A stretch of 64,000 bases of DNA. It comes from Caldithrix abyssi DSM 13497 (GTDB taxonomy: Bacteria > Calditrichota > Calditrichia > Calditrichales > Calditrichaceae). The stretch is from the NCBI RefSeq assembly GCF_001886815.1, contig NZ_CP018099.1, positions 1,176,501 through 1,240,500 on the forward strand, given 5' to 3'. Made by a program: the position numbers and the translations under genes. Of this stretch, positions 34,046 through 43,164 are shown piece after piece. Numbering within the stretch: the stretch's first letter is position 1; each line of letters opens with the position of its first letter. Under the pieces are notes generated by a model. The model searched no databases, was not told where the DNA came from, and worked only from the letters and a program-made list of their open reading frames with translations.

Positions 34046-35920
34046 ATGTTAAAAAAATTTAAATTAATCGTTTTATATAGTAAAAACATGGGGCCTGGTT
34101 GGGCTTTATTTCGCTTGCAATATGAATTAAAAAAACGAATGGGATATTTTAGCCGTGTAAATAAATCAATATTAAATAAAGCTAATAAACCATCATCAAA
34201 CCTCTTTTATTTTTCAAAACCCGGGCTCGTTAATCCTAATTACAGTTTTAAAACAAATAAAGAAAATAAAATAATTGGCAAAGCCGAAAATGCCTTAAAT
34301 GGTAAAATCTTTGCCTTCTCACATACATACATGGATTATGCCGAGGCCAATGGGCGCATTAACTGGCATCTTAATCCCGTTTTAAAGGTTGAAGCGCCGC
34401 GCAATGTTCCATGGAATAAACTGCCGGATTTTGGGCCGTATGGCGACATTAAACTAATCTGGGAAGCCTCTCGCTTTCCGCAGGTCTTTTTTTTTATTAA
34501 TGCCTTTTCATTAACGAAAGACGAAAAATATGCCAGAGGATGCTTACAACAAATCGAACACTGGATCGATAACAATCCCTTTCCTTATGGCGTGAATTAT
34601 AAATGCGGCCAGGAAATCTCTTTTCGACTTTTCGCCTGGATACTGGCGCTTGATTACTTCTACGACTATTTATCTCCCGAATTAACGCGCAAAATTGTAA
34701 AAAACATTTACATTTCCTTATTGCGCGTTGCGGCAAATATTGATTTTGCCGCCAAATCGGTCAAAAATAACCATTCCATTAGCGAAGCGGCAGGGCTTTT
34801 GATAGGAGGTGTATTATTCCCTCAATTCCCTGAATCTCAAAAATTTATTAAAAAAGGTATAAAGTATCTACAAAAGGAATTATCATATCAGGTCTATGAC
34901 GATGGAGCATATATTCAACATTCCTTTAATTACCAGCGTCTGGCGCTCGATGTCTTATCTTTTGTAATAATCATTGCAAAAAAAAATAAACTTCAATTGC
35001 CAGAAATAATTTATACGGCGCATAAAAAAATGATTGCTTTTTTAAGCGCTTTCGTTCAACCTAACGGATTTTTACCAAATTATGGTCAAAATGACGGCAG
35101 CTATTTGTTCCCGCTGGCGGCTTCTCATTATCGTGATTTTAGAGAAAGCATAAACCTTGCATCCGCTGTCCACGAACCTTATACATATTTTTTTAAAGAT
35201 TATGCCACGTTAATCCAATTTTTTAATTTAAAAGCAAAAGCAGGGCGTCAGCTTTCAGAAAATCAAAAATTTGATACTGGCGGTTATTATATATTAAAAA
35301 ATAAATATTCTTTTTCTTTTATCCGCTGCCATTCCTATAAGCACCGACCGGCTCAAAGCGATATGCTGCATCTTGATGTATGGAAAGATGGGGTCAATGT
35401 GTTTTGCGACAGCGGCACTTTTTCTTATAATGTAGATAAAAACTTTAAACGCCAATTTTTCGGCACCAGAGGCCACAATACGGTCATGTTAAATCAGTCG
35501 AATCAGATGGAAGAAATTTTGCATTTTGGCTGGGCAAACTGGATTAAAAGTAAACTTATTTATTTTGATGGCAAAGCCTTTGAGGGAGAGCATTACGGAT
35601 ATAAAAAAGAAGAACATGCCATCCATCGTCGGAAGGTCCAATTGGAAAACAATAAAATTTTTATTACAGATACCATTACAGGCGATAAAAATTCGTTAAT
35701 AAAAATAGAACAAATCTGGAATTCTCCCCTGAATTTTAAGATGGTCTCTTCCAATAAATTTGAAAATGAGCATGTAAGAATTCACGCCAATATAAACGGC
35801 AAAAAAGAAGAAGCGTATTTGTCCGAATATTACAATGATTACTATACCGGTACGCGTATTATTTTTAGCGTAGAGGCGCAACTTCCTTTTATAATAAAAA
35901 CGAGTATTGAAATATTATGA
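34046..35920 (+). CDS. Heparinase II/III-like polysaccharide lyase family protein
   Basis: 624 residues: an N-terminal (alpha/alpha) toroid (~90-360, with NNHSISEAAGLLIGG and QHSFNYQRLALDVL) and a C-terminal beta-sandwich with the heparinase II/III signature (RPAQSDMLHLDVWKDGVNVFCDSGTFSYN, RGHNTVMLN). Such proteins degrade uronic-acid polymers, but homologues without signal peptide are frequent in O-antigen clusters, where the role is uncertain. No signal peptide is evident here. Its base composition returns toward that of the flanking genome. It overlaps the next gene by 4 bases. Confidence 0.82.
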   Translation: MLKKFKLIVLYSKNMGPGWALFRLQYELKKRMGYFSRVNKSILNKANKPSSNLFYFSKPGLVNPNYSFKTNKENKIIGKAENALNGKIFAFSHTYMDYAEANGRINWHLNPVLKVEAPRNVPWNKLPDFGPYGDIKLIWEASRFPQVFFFINAFSLTKDEKYARGCLQQIEHWIDNNPFPYGVNYKCGQEISFRLFAWILALDYFYDYLSPELTRKIVKNIYISLLRVAANIDFAAKSVKNNHSISEAAGLLIGGVLFPQFPESQKFIKKGIKYLQKELSYQVYDDGAYIQHSFNYQRLALDVLSFVIIIAKKNKLQLPEIIYTAHKKMIAFLSAFVQPNGFLPNYGQNDGSYLFPLAASHYRDFRESINLASAVHEPYTYFFKDYATLIQFFNLKAKAGRQLSENQKFDTGGYYILKNKYSFSFIRCHSYKHRPAQSDMLHLDVWKDGVNVFCDSGTFSYNVDKNFKRQFFGTRGHNTVMLNQSNQMEEILHFGWANWIKSKLIYFDGKAFEGEHYGYKKEEHAIHRRKVQLENNKIFITDTITGDKNSLIKIEQIWNSPLNFKMVSSNKFENEHVRIHANINGKKEEAYLSEYYNDYYTGTRIIFSVEAQLPFIIKTSIEIL

Positions 35921-37140
35921 AAATCGTTCTTTTTCATCAGTACTTTTTAGGTAAAAACGATCCGGGCGGCTCCCGCTGGAACCAGATGAGCTCAGTAATT
36001 TCAGAGTTTTATGAGTTTAATGTACTTGCAGGAAATATTCATTACACAACCGGTAAAAGAATTGGGAAGAATATTTTTTTTAATAAAGAAGTGATAACAG
36101 AAACGTTGACCGTTTATAGAAGCTGGACGTATTCCGGCTATAATTCCAATTTTTTTGGCAGATTAATAGGCTATCTTTCTTATAGCTTTTCTTCATTACT
36201 TACAGCATTATTTATTAAAAAGGTGGATTTAATCATTGTTACGTCGCCGCCCTTATTTGTCGGCATTTCTGCGCTCATCGCCTCGCGCATAAAAGGTATT
36301 CCGCTTATATTTGAGGTAAGAGACCTCTGGCCCGAATCGGCAATCGCCACCAATGTCATTTCGAATAAACAGTTGATTGCCATTATGTATTGGGTGGAAA
36401 AGGTGTTGTACAAAAACGCCAGTAAAATTGTGGTTTTAACGCCCGCCTTTGCCGAAAATATTGCCATGCGTTTTCCACAGTTTGCCGGTAAAATCGAACT
36501 GGTAACCAACGGCGCCGATTTCGATTTGATGCAGCCTTCGCCCAAATACAACTGGGTAAGAGAAAAGTATGGCTGGGGCAATAAAAAAGTATTCGCCTAT
36601 TTTGGCGCGCACGGCGTGGCAAACGACCTGATTCAGGTTGTAGAAACAGCACGATTGCTAAAAGATCGTGAGGATATTCTTTTTGTTTTAATTGGCGACG
36701 GCATGCAAAAAGAGTTGTTAAAAGAAAAAGCCCGTGATTATCATTTAAAAAACGTCCAATTTATTGACTCCGTCCCCAAAGAACAGGTAGCCGATTTTAT
36801 TAATGCCAGCGACGTTTGTATGGCTATTTTAAAAAAGACCGACACCTTTAAAACGGTTTATCCCAACAAGGTATTCGATTATATGGCCTGTAAAAAACCT
36901 GTTTTGGTTACCATCGATGGAATAACGCGAAAATTAATCGAAAATGCTTCGGCCGGTTTATATTCGCCGCCCGGCGATTATCAAGCGTTTAAGCAGACAG
37001 TAGAAAAAATGGTCCATTTGCCCGATCTTGAATTAAATAAAATGGGAGAAAACGGCTACGCCTTTATTAAAGAACATTTTGATCGTAAAAAGTTAGCGCA
37101 AAAATATCTTTCAATTATTAACAACCTGCTGTCGGTGTGA
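35917..37140 (+). CDS. WbuB-like GT4 glycosyltransferase
   Basis: 407 residues. Marks of the WbuB branch of GT4: the start [27 protein letters not shown] in the first domain, [11 protein letters not shown] and [16 protein letters not shown] before the second, and [20 protein letters not shown] near the nucleotide site. It should act as a glycosyltransferase on the lipid-linked intermediate, commonly adding an amino sugar. ATGA overlap with the heparinase-like gene, and TGATG junction with the sugar transferase. Confidence 0.88.
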   Translation: MKIVLFHQYFLGKNDPGGSRWNQMSSVISEFYEFNVLAGNIHYTTGKRIGKNIFFNKEVITETLTVYRSWTYSGYNSNFFGRLIGYLSYSFSSLLTALFIKKVDLIIVTSPPLFVGISALIASRIKGIPLIFEVRDLWPESAIATNVISNKQLIAIMYWVEKVLYKNASKIVVLTPAFAENIAMRFPQFAGKIELVTNGADFDLMQPSPKYNWVREKYGWGNKKVFAYFGAHGVANDLIQVVETARLLKDREDILFVLIGDGMQKELLKEKARDYHLKNVQFIDSVPKEQVADFINASDVCMAILKKTDTFKTVYPNKVFDYMACKKPVLVTIDGITRKLIENASAGLYSPPGDYQAFKQTVEKMVHLPDLELNKMGENGYAFIKEHFDRKKLAQKYLSIINNLLSV

Positions 37141-37745
37141 TGTATCGCAAATTTTTTAAATCTTTTATGGATTTCACTATAGCGTTAACAGGTTTAATTT
37201 TAATCAGCCCTGTTTTATTACTTTTATCGATTGTACTACTTATACAGATGGGCAGACCCATTTTTTTTGTACAAACACGTCCCGGCTACCAGGGAAAGCC
37301 TTTTGGATTAATTAAATTTCGCACGATGAAAAATGAAGTTGACAAACAGGGCAATTTACTGCCCGATGAAAAACGCCTGACGCGATTCGGCCAGTTTTTG
37401 CGCTCCACCAGCCTGGACGAACTGCCCGAGCTTTTTAATGTTTTAAAAGGCGATATGAGTTTGGTTGGCCCCCGTCCTCTTTTAATGGAATATTTACCGC
37501 TTTATTCTAAAGAGCAGGCGCGGCGCCACGAAGTAAAGCCTGGGATCACTGGCTGGGCGCAGGTCAACGGCCGCAATGCCTTAACCTGGCAGGAAAAATT
37601 TAAACTGGATGTCTGGTATGTGGATCATGTGTCGTTTTGGCTGGACTTAAAAATATTATCCCTTACTATCTTAAAAGTCTTAAAAAGAGAAGGTATAAAC
37701 CATCCCGGACAAGCAACTATGGAAAAGTTTACTGGCTTCAATTAA
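37140..37745 (+). CDS. Initiating sugar-phosphate transferase, PglC type
   Basis: 201 residues, the size of the small monotopic phosphoglycosyl transferases. A single N-terminal reentrant hydrophobic segment (residues ~8-36) is followed by [10 protein letters not shown], the catalytic Asp-Glu dyad in [23 protein letters not shown], and [14 protein letters not shown]. It transfers a sugar phosphate, probably diacetylbacillosamine phosphate given its neighbours, to undecaprenyl phosphate. The ATG at 37140 overlaps the previous stop (TGATG); a GTG one codon earlier is possible. Confidence 0.9.
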   Translation: MYRKFFKSFMDFTIALTGLILISPVLLLLSIVLLIQMGRPIFFVQTRPGYQGKPFGLIKFRTMKNEVDKQGNLLPDEKRLTRFGQFLRSTSLDELPELFNVLKGDMSLVGPRPLLMEYLPLYSKEQARRHEVKPGITGWAQVNGRNALTWQEKFKLDVWYVDHVSFWLDLKILSLTILKVLKREGINHPGQATMEKFTGFN

Positions 37746-37766
37746 TAATGCAAAAGGAGAAATCAC

Positions 37767-38423
37767 ATGAAAGATATTGTAATAATTGGTGCTGGAGGTT
37801 TGGCCCGTGAAATTAAATTTTTAATTAACCAAATAAACGAATTTTCACCAACTTATAATTTTTTAGGGTACCTTATAAGTGATCTTAATAAAATAACGAA
37901 AAACGATTCAGCCTCAGAAATATTAGGCGATTTTACCTGGTTTGAAAATAATAATAAAAATATAGCTGCAGCGGTTGGAATAGGTACTCCCTATTATAGA
38001 TTATTGGTAGCAAATGAAATAAAATCTAAATTCCCTCATGTTGATTTTCCCTCTCTTATTCATCCAAATGTAATTTATGACAAAGCTTCTTGTAGTTTTG
38101 AAGAAGGAAGTATTGTATGTGCCTCAAGTGTATTTACTGTAAATATTCAAGTTAAAGAATTCGCCTTAATCAATTTGAATTGCACTATTGGGCACGAAGC
38201 TTATATTGGAAAAGGCTCGGTAATTAATCCTACAGTTAACATTTCAGGTGGAGTCAAAATTGAAAAAGGAGTCTTGGTTGGTACAGGCGCTCAAATTTTA
38301 CAATATTTAACTATAGGCGAGAATGCAACAATAGGTGCAGGAGCCTGTGTAACAAAAGATGTACTGCCAAATACCACAGTTGTTGGCATTCCGGCAAAAC
38401 CTCTAAATCTAAATAAAAAGTAA
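37767..38423 (+). CDS. Sugar N-/O-acetyltransferase, PglD/NeuD type
   Basis: 218 residues: N-terminal Rossmann-like domain (IVIIGAGGLAREIKFLI) and a C-terminal left-handed beta-helix with NLNCTIGHEAYIG, where the His is the expected catalytic base, and GAGACVTKDVLPNTTVVGIPAKPL. PglD acetylates UDP-4-amino-4,6-dideoxy-GlcNAc. Placed between PglC- and PglE-like genes, so the same reaction is likely. Strong AAAGGAG. This gene is more AT-rich than both neighbours, suggesting separate acquisition. Confidence 0.87.
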   Translation: MKDIVIIGAGGLAREIKFLINQINEFSPTYNFLGYLISDLNKITKNDSASEILGDFTWFENNNKNIAAAVGIGTPYYRLLVANEIKSKFPHVDFPSLIHPNVIYDKASCSFEEGSIVCASSVFTVNIQVKEFALINLNCTIGHEAYIGKGSVINPTVNISGGVKIEKGVLVGTGAQILQYLTIGENATIGAGACVTKDVLPNTTVVGIPAKPLNLNKK

Positions 38424-38430
38424 AAAGATC

Positions 38431-39556
38431 ATGAAAAAGCGAATCTATCTCTCTCCTCCGCATATGTCCGGCGAAGAATTGAAACTGGTGATCGACGCCT
38501 TTGAAAGCAACTGGATCGCTCCGCTCGGCCCGCATGTGGATGCGTTTGAACGGGAAGTGGCCAACTACATTGGGGTTCAACATGCCGCGGCCTTAAGCTC
38601 CGGAACGGCGGCCATACATCTGGCGCTTATTTTACTGGGCGTTGAGCAGGGAAACGAGGTTATTTGTCAATCCTTTACCTTCTCCGGATCGGCCAATCCC
38701 ATTGTGTACCAGAGAGCTTTGCCTGTATTTGTGGATAGCGAAACGGACACATGGAACATGGATCCGGAATTACTGGAAGAAGCAATTAAAGATCGGATGG
38801 CCAAAGGCAAAAAAACCCAAAGCCGTAATTGTGGTTCATTTGTACGGTCAACCGGCTAAAATGGATGAAATTATGGCTGTTTGCCGGCAATACGAAATTC
38901 CCGTCATCGAAGACGCGGCCGAAGCGCTGGGCAGTTCTTACAAGGGTAAAAAGGCGGGCAGCTTTGGGCAACTGGCCATTCTTTCGTTTAATGGCAATAA
39001 AATCATCACCACTTCGGGCGGCGGTATGTTACTTTCAAATGATGAACAGAAGATAAAAAGCGCCCGTTTTTTAGCAACCCAGGCCAGAGACGACGCGCCC
39101 CATTACGAGCATTCGCAAATTGGCTACAATTACAGAATGAGTAATATTTTAGCGGCTATTGGCAGAGGACAGTTAAAAGTTCTGGAGCGGCGCGTTCAGA
39201 AAAAACGATCTATCTTCGAATTCTATCATAAACGTCTGGCAAAATATGAAGGCATCTCGTTTCAACCGGAATTGGACCATACGCATTCGAATCGATGGTT
39301 AACCTGCATGGTTATCGATCCGCAGAATACAAAAACAACCCATGATGAAATCAGACTTTTACTGGATAAATACAATATCGAATCTCGTCCACTCTGGAAA
39401 CCCATGCATTTGCAACCGGTATTTAAAGGGGCGCCGGCCTATTGTAGCGGAGTAGCGGAACGGCTTTTTAAACATGGGTTATGTCTGCCTTCGGGTACGG
39501 CGTTAAAGGAACAGCAGCTCGACCAGATTTGTGCGCTGATTGAATCCCTTCTTTAA
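38431..39556 (+). pseudogene. DegT/DnrJ/EryC1 aminotransferase, PglE type, with +1 frameshift at an A7 run
   Basis: The frame from 38431 encodes the N-terminal half (YLSPPHMSGEELKLV, LSSGTAAIHLALILLG, SFTFSGSANPIVYQRA) and then fails after ...RMAKGKK near 38810. The rest continues one base later: PKAVIVVHLYGQPAKMDE, IEDAAEALGSSYKGKKAG, the PLP-lysine segment SFNGNKIITTSGGG, to the stop at 39556. Removing one A from the 7-A run at 38804-38810 restores a ~374-residue protein of PglE length. It would transaminate UDP-4-keto-6-deoxy-GlcNAc. It may be a sequencing error, a phase-variable switch, transcriptional slippage, or a true null. All motifs in both halves are intact, so decay is at most recent. 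Confidence 0.85.
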
Positions 39557-39724
39557 AAAAAATTTTATTTATTACCAGAAATTTTTAAATTCCTCAACAT
39601 ATTGCTCTACAGGGAAGTATTTTCATAATAAATTTTGCAGGATAAAATTTAAGGGCGGCATATTGTGCAAATACGCACATCGTGTTTTTATTATTTCTGA
39701 TACTTTTACTATGTGATCATCTGA

Positions 39725-41638
39725 ATGAGAGATTATGGCATGAAACAAAGAATTCTTAATTTTCTAAATTCCAGAGGCATTTTGACCATTTTTTTAAAGA
39801 TTTGCATCGATGCCCTGGCATTGACGGCCGCCTATTTTATTGCTTTTAGTTTGCGCTTTGACCTGAACATTCCCGCGCAGCATTTCATTATTTTTAAACA
39901 TACCATTGGCTTTGCGGTGATAATCGAACTTTTTTTTATTAATCTATTTGGCGTCAATCAAAGCCCGTGGCGCTATGTGAGTTTGCAAGACGTGATCAAT
40001 CTGTTGGCCTCTTTGTTTGTCGGCTGGGTTGGTTTTATCATTTATCTGTATTTTGCCAACCTGTTAGCCGTTCCCCGCTCGGTTCTGTTTTTGTATTTGA
40101 TGCTGGGATTTATTTTTACCGGCGCGGCGCGCTTTGCCCCCCGCGTGCTTTTTAAAGCGCAGTCCAGGTTATCCAGAGATAAAAAGCGCGTGCTGGTCAT
40201 AGGCGCGGGGCAGGCGGGCGAGATGATTATACGGCAGATGAAAAGCGATCCGTCGCTCGGTTTTTATCCCGTGGCCCTGGCGGATGATTCTCCCAAAAAA
40301 CAGAACATTAAAATCCACGGCGTTAAAGTGGTTGGCACGGTAAATGATTTACAGAAGATTGTCAGTAAAAAGCATATTGAAGAAATTATTATTGCCACGC
40401 CGGCGGCCTCGGCCAGCGAAATGAGGCGAATTGTAAGAGCCTGCGAAGCCACCGGCGTTGAATTTAAAACTGTTCCCGGCCCCAAAGAGATTGTTAACGG
40501 CATGGTGCAGGTGCAGCAAATTCGCGAGGTTAAGGTTGAAGATTTGCTGGACCGCAAACCGGTTGAAATCGATTTAAAAGAGATTAAAAGCTTTCTGGCC
40601 AACAAAACGATTATGGTTACCGGAGCCGCCGGTTCTATCGGTTCCGAGCTGGTAAAACAATTATTGACGCTGGATTCGGAAAAGGTTATTTGTATCGATC
40701 GTTCGGAAAACGGTTTGTTTTACCTGGATAATGACTTAAAGAAAGAATTTGCCAGCCGGCATTATAAAATCATTGTGGCCGATATTCTGAATACCAATAA
40801 GATGGAATATCTTATTTCGAGCTACAAACCGGAAATAATCTTTCACGCTGCGGCTTATAAGCACGTGCCCTTAATGGAAGACCATCCGGAAGAGGCCGTG
40901 CGCAACAATATTCTGGGAACCGCTTATTTAGTTAAGGTGGCAGAGCGTTTAGGCGTGCAAAAGTTTATTTTGATCTCAACCGATAAGGCCGTGAATCCCA
41001 CCTCCATCATGGGCGCCACCAAGCGCGCGGCGGAACTGGTTTTGCAATCTTATTCGGCGCAGGCCAGTATGAAGCTGGTGACCGTGCGCTTTGGCAATGT
41101 GCTGGCCAGCTACGGAAGCGTTATCCCGCTGTTTCAGAAACAAATTTCCGAAGGCGGCCCCATTACCATCACCCATCCGCTGATGAAACGTTTTTTCATG
41201 ACCATTCCCGAAGCGGTTAAATTGATCTTTCAGGCGGCTAAAATGGGCGACGGCAACGATATCTTTGTGCTGGATATGGGCGAGCCGATTAAAATTGTAG
41301 AAATCGCCAATCGTTTAATTAAACTCTCCGGCCTGAAACCGGGAGATGACATTAAGATCAAATACGTGGGGCTGAGACCGGGCGAAAAACTGGAAGAGGA
41401 GCTATGGAATAAAGATGAAGCGCCTTTAAAGACCTATCACCCCAAAATTTATAAGGCGATCGGCAGCCACTACAACAACTGGGAGCGCATGCAAAAACAT
41501 TTGCACGTCTTTGAAAAAGCTGTTATCGAGCACGATATTCAGGCCATTAAAGAGAAGTTGCATGAAATGATCCCGGAGTTTACCAGTATGCCGGCCAGCG
41601 TTGACACGCCCATCCCTGAAGATATCTTAAGAGAATGA
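39725..41638 (+). CDS. UDP-GlcNAc 4,6-dehydratase, membrane type (PglF/WbpM/CapD-like)
   Basis: 637 residues with four N-terminal transmembrane helices (~15-140), a first Rossmann domain (VLVIGAGQAGEMI, ~156) and a catalytic second one from VTGAAGSIGSELVKQLL (~298). The active site has STDKAVNPTSIMGATKRAAE, with Met in place of the usual SDR Tyr, as known for this dehydratase branch. It makes the 4-keto-6-deoxy sugar used by PglE and PglD, giving UDP-diacetylbacillosamine for PglC. ATG 39725 or 39740 both possible. A terminator follows at once. Confidence 0.92.
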   Translation: MRDYGMKQRILNFLNSRGILTIFLKICIDALALTAAYFIAFSLRFDLNIPAQHFIIFKHTIGFAVIIELFFINLFGVNQSPWRYVSLQDVINLLASLFVGWVGFIIYLYFANLLAVPRSVLFLYLMLGFIFTGAARFAPRVLFKAQSRLSRDKKRVLVIGAGQAGEMIIRQMKSDPSLGFYPVALADDSPKKQNIKIHGVKVVGTVNDLQKIVSKKHIEEIIIATPAASASEMRRIVRACEATGVEFKTVPGPKEIVNGMVQVQQIREVKVEDLLDRKPVEIDLKEIKSFLANKTIMVTGAAGSIGSELVKQLLTLDSEKVICIDRSENGLFYLDNDLKKEFASRHYKIIVADILNTNKMEYLISSYKPEIIFHAAAYKHVPLMEDHPEEAVRNNILGTAYLVKVAERLGVQKFILISTDKAVNPTSIMGATKRAAELVLQSYSAQASMKLVTVRFGNVLASYGSVIPLFQKQISEGGPITITHPLMKRFFMTIPEAVKLIFQAAKMGDGNDIFVLDMGEPIKIVEIANRLIKLSGLKPGDDIKIKYVGLRPGEKLEEELWNKDEAPLKTYHPKIYKAIGSHYNNWERMQKHLHVFEKAVIEHDIQAIKEKLHEMIPEFTSMPASVDTPIPEDILRE

Positions 41639-41644
41639 AATTCG

Positions 41645-41669
41645 AGGCCCTGAAAAACGGGCCTTTTTT
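41645..41669 (+). terminator. Rho-independent terminator after the pglF-like gene
   Basis: AGGCCC / GGGCCT stem with an 8-base loop, followed by TTTTTT, beginning 7 bases after the stop codon. It ends the polysaccharide region. Confidence 0.87.
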
Positions 41670-41976
41670 GTTTGTACGATCTTCAAATTGATAAAGATAT
41701 TATGTTTGTGTCCTGCCTTTTTTTACATTTCCATTAAAAAAATCCTTTTTAAAGATAGATTGCTTTTATTGGGGGAGTGTGGTTTCTCTCCTGCCAGGGC
41801 GGTGAGCATTGAGATTTGAACCACGATTTACTTGATTTCAGGATTTCCATGATTTGCTTTTTCGGTTTACAAAATTTCGCCTTAAAATTGAGCATGAAAT
41901 TTCTCAAGCGAAAAAAAGATCGAGGTAATCCCGTAATCCTACTAATCAAGGTTCAAAAACCGCCTCTAAAATTCTA

Positions 41977-43044
41977 AACCGTTGAAACGGTTTCAGATTT
42001 CGTCCCTTTGGTAAGAATATTGTTTTTCCTGTTTCGCTATAATCATTTCGTCCCTTCGGGATTTTAAAATCGGCCAATCGACCAATCAACTCTTACACTC
42101 TTACACTTTTTTTCCTGCGAACGGTGGAAGAGCTTCCCCGAATTAGCCCTCACCCCCTCGCTCCCCCTCTCCCAGAATAAGGTCTGGGAGAGGGGGAAGA
42201 GCTGGCGTTGAGGGGCTCTCTACAACGATGCACGGAGTTTTTGCCCGGATCAAAGCCGATCACGGTGAAAAGAAACGCGTCCGTCGATGAATGATTTTTT
42301 CCCAATGTTCATTCGTGTAAACCGTTGAAACGGTTTCGTTTTCGTCCCTTTGGTAAGAATATTGTTTTTCATGTTTCGCTATAATCATTTCGTCCCTTCG
42401 GGACTTTAAAATCGGCCAATCAGCTATTCAACTCTTACACTCTTAAACTCTTACACTTTTTTTCCTGCGAACGGTGGAAGAGCTTCCCCGAATTAGCCCT
42501 CACCCCCTCGCTCCCCCTCTCCCAGAATAAGGTCTGGGAGAGGGGGAAGAGCTGGCGTTGAGGGGCTCGCTACAACGATGCACGGAGTTTTTGCCCAGAT
42601 CAAAGCCGATCATGGTGAAAAGAAACGCGTCCGTCGATGAATGATTTTTTCCCGATGTTCAATTTCGTAAACCGTTGAAACGGTTTCGTTATAATCATTT
42701 CGTCCCTTCGGGACTTTAAAATCGGCCAATCGACCATTCAACACTTACACTCTTACACTCTTAAACTCTTACACTTTTTTTCCTGCCAACGGTGGAAGAG
42801 CTCCCCCGAATTAGCCCTCACCCCCTCGCTCCCCCTCTCCCAGAATAAGGTCTGGGAGAGGGGGAAGAGCTGGCGTTGAGGGGCTCGCTACAACGATGCA
42901 CGGAGTTTTTGCCCAGATCAAAGCCGATCATGGTGAAAAGAAACGCGTCCGTCGATGAATGATTTTTTCCCGATGTTCAATTTCGTAAACCGTTGAAACG
43001 GTTTCGTTATAATCATTTCGTCCCTTCGGGACTTAACCATTCAA
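41977..43044 (+). repeat. Tandem long repeats (three units of 319-350 bp plus a partial), locus A
   Basis: Units begin with the palindrome AACCGTTGAAACGGTTTC at 41977, 42319, 42669 and 42988. Each has TTCGTCCCTTCGGGACTTTAA, ACTCTTAC heptamer/octamer runs, a CCCTCTCCCAGAATAAGG-type hairpin, and a block around GATCAAAGCCGATCA and GAAACGCGTCCGTCGATGAA. No open frame spans the units. Other copies are at 47066 and 51655. Confidence 0.88.
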
Positions 43045-43164
43045 CCATTTAACTCGGCATGGATTTCCTGGGCCTGGCCCTCCCTTCGGCATAACAAAAA
43101 TATTTGCATCCAACCATGGCTGGATAGAACTTTAGAAGTAAGTATCCTAAACAGCGAGTCTATC

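Noticed and set aside
41977-43044. Possible CRISPR array
   Set aside because: The repeat unit is over 300 bp with conserved interior; there are no short unique spacers and no cas genes nearby.
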